Source: Curtobacterium sp. VKM Ac-2922 (GTDB taxonomy: Bacteria > Actinomycetota > Actinomycetes > Actinomycetales > Microbacteriaceae). From it: DNA of 64,000 nt. The stretch lies in assembly GCF_022815645.1 (NCBI RefSeq), contig NZ_JALGRO010000002.1:248001-312000 (forward strand), written 5' to 3'. Within the stretch, counting starts at the first letter, position 1. Each line of letters begins with the position of its first letter. Shown one piece after another: positions 63,289 to 64,000 of this stretch. The notes beneath the pieces are model-generated. The model was not told the DNA's origin. It saw only the letters and a list, made by a program, of their open reading frames with translations, and ran no database searches. A program made the translations under genes and the position numbers.

Positions 63289-63341
63289 CGCGAAAGCGAC
63301 AGATGCCTGCCGACTTCTCGGCGCGATCTGTCGCTTTCGCG
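63289..63341. repeat. Palindromic repeat type A, second locus
   Basis: Perfect 16-bp inverted arms CGCGAAAGCGACAGAT (289-304) and ATCTGTCGCTTTCGCG (326-341). Same arm as at 16583-16675. Lies between divergent genes. Confidence 0.8.
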
Positions 63342-63386
63342 AAGGCAGGGGCGGATCGGCTGGGGCGGGCGCCCGGGCCCCCGGCC

Positions 63387-63392
63387 TAGTGT
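63387..63392 (+). promoter_or_regulatory. -10 hexamer TAGTGT of the final gene
   Basis: Seven bases before ATG 63400. Confidence 0.4.
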
Positions 63393-63399
63393 CGGTGCC

Positions 63400-64000
63400 A
63401 TGAGCACCAGCACCGCCGACAAGGCCTCGTCCCTCGCCGCCCTGCACCAAGCCCCCGAGATCCTGCGCGTCGTGAACGTCTGGGACGCGATCAGCGCCAA
63501 GACCGTCGCAGCCCTGCCCGAGACCCGCGCGATCGCCACCGCCGGACACTCCATCGCCGCCTCGTACGGGTACGAGGACGGCGGCATGCCCCTCGACCTG
63601 GCACTGCAGGGCGCGCGCATCGTCGCCGAGTCCGTCGACCTGCCCGTCACCGCAGACCTGGACGACGGCTACGAGGACCCAGCCGAGACGGTCCGCCGCG
63701 CGATCGGGTTCGGCATCGTCGGCGCGAACGTCGAGGACCGCCTTCGTCCGTTCGACGAAGCCGTCGCCCGCGTGGCCGCGATCACGCAGGCCGCCGAACA
63801 CGAGGGCGTCGCGTTCCAGCTCAACGCCCGCACCGACGCCATCGCACGGGGTGGCGACCGCCCCCTCGACGAGAGCATCGCGGATGCCATCGCCCGCGGC
63901 AAGGCGTTCCTCGACGCGGATGCCCCGATCGTGTTCGTCCCCGGCGCCGTCCAGCGTGACGTGGTCGAGCGGCTCGTCGAGGGCCTCGGCCGCGGCAAGC
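63400..64000 (+). CDS. Isocitrate lyase/PEP mutase superfamily protein (truncated by window end)
   Basis: First 200 residues only. VVNVWDAISAKTVAALP, ATAGHSIAASYGY and VTADLDDGYED (metal-binding aspartates) place it among PEP-mutase/2-methylisocitrate-lyase-like enzymes that cleave or rearrange C-C or P-C bonds next to a carboxylate; NVEDRLRP and LNARTDAIARG follow. The typical lyase KKCGH active-site motif is not seen in the visible part, so a carboxyvinyl-phosphonate or oxaloacetate-type activity is as likely. ATG 63400 has TAGTGT seven bases upstream. Confidence 0.85.
   Translation, partial: MSTSTADKASSLAALHQAPEILRVVNVWDAISAKTVAALPETRAIATAGHSIAASYGYEDGGMPLDLALQGARIVAESVDLPVTADLDDGYEDPAETVRRAIGFGIVGANVEDRLRPFDEAVARVAAITQAAEHEGVAFQLNARTDAIARGGDRPLDESIADAIARGKAFLDADAPIVFVPGAVQRDVVERLVEGLGRGK

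Overview
The window comes from the chromosome of a very G+C-rich actinobacterium. GTG starts are frequent, many genes look leaderless, and gene order is conserved with Mycobacterium in several blocks. The gene content and style fit the family Microbacteriaceae, and Curtobacterium or a close relative is my best guess (inference; no rRNA or other marker is present to prove it). I see no prophage, insertion sequence, integron, CRISPR array, tRNA or rRNA gene. This is core chromosome, with small dispersed repeats at gene junctions rather than a genomic island.

Layout. (1) 1-16,560 is a genome-maintenance block: PDZ/Lon-like protease (cut by the window edge), zincin-type protein, a ThiF/cyclodehydratase-like zinc protein, UvrD2-type helicase, NudC-type Nudix hydrolase, a phosphotransferase-fold protein without its catalytic residues, the AdnB and AdnA helicase-nucleases, DUF3107, a small membrane protein, a ferritin-like protein and a DEAD-box RNA helicase. 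From memory this order resembles Rv3194c-Rv3211 of M. tuberculosis. (2) 16,580-27,430 holds a PHP phosphoesterase, an aminopeptidase P, a GNAT protein, a stress protein, an MgtE-N/CBS protein with DUF1003 and Mrp, TatB, an O-methyltransferase, an AAA ATPase, DUF3117 and an AI-2E-type permease. (3) 27,400-39,900 carries lysine/diaminopimelate genes (dapE, dapD, dapC) around citrate synthase and ferredoxin, then a MshB-like deacetylase, a lipoprotein, an M20 amidohydrolase, typA and a CPBP-type membrane protein. (4) 40,130-52,980 contains two complete peptide-type ABC importers that converge on each other. Each has a substrate-binding lipoprotein, two permeases and one double-NBD ATPase, and two related PH-domain membrane proteins lie beside them. 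(5) 53,520-58,300 is the glycine cleavage operon gcvT-gcvH-gcvP behind a tandem glycine riboswitch. (6) 58,386-64,000 holds a BlaI/M56 pair, an FBP-type zinc protein, a LysR/GNAT divergent pair, a MalY-type lyase and the start of a PEP-mutase/isocitrate-lyase-superfamily gene.

The most general regulatory pattern is a TAnnnT hexamer placed exactly 6 nt (15 genes) or 7 nt (4 genes) before the start codon, with no Shine-Dalgarno sequence. This predicts leaderless mRNAs and fixes several start codons. A second group (rhlE-like, typA, gcvT, fdxA) has a TAGACT hexamer and a real leader. Convergent junctions carry hairpins that share near-identical arms, and two palindromic repeat types sit between genes. 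I did not find a clear new defence, secondary-metabolism or mobile system. The best leads are the pseudokinase in the helicase block, the orphan ThiF-like zinc protein that overlaps uvrD2, the repeat families and the oligopeptide-operon leader.
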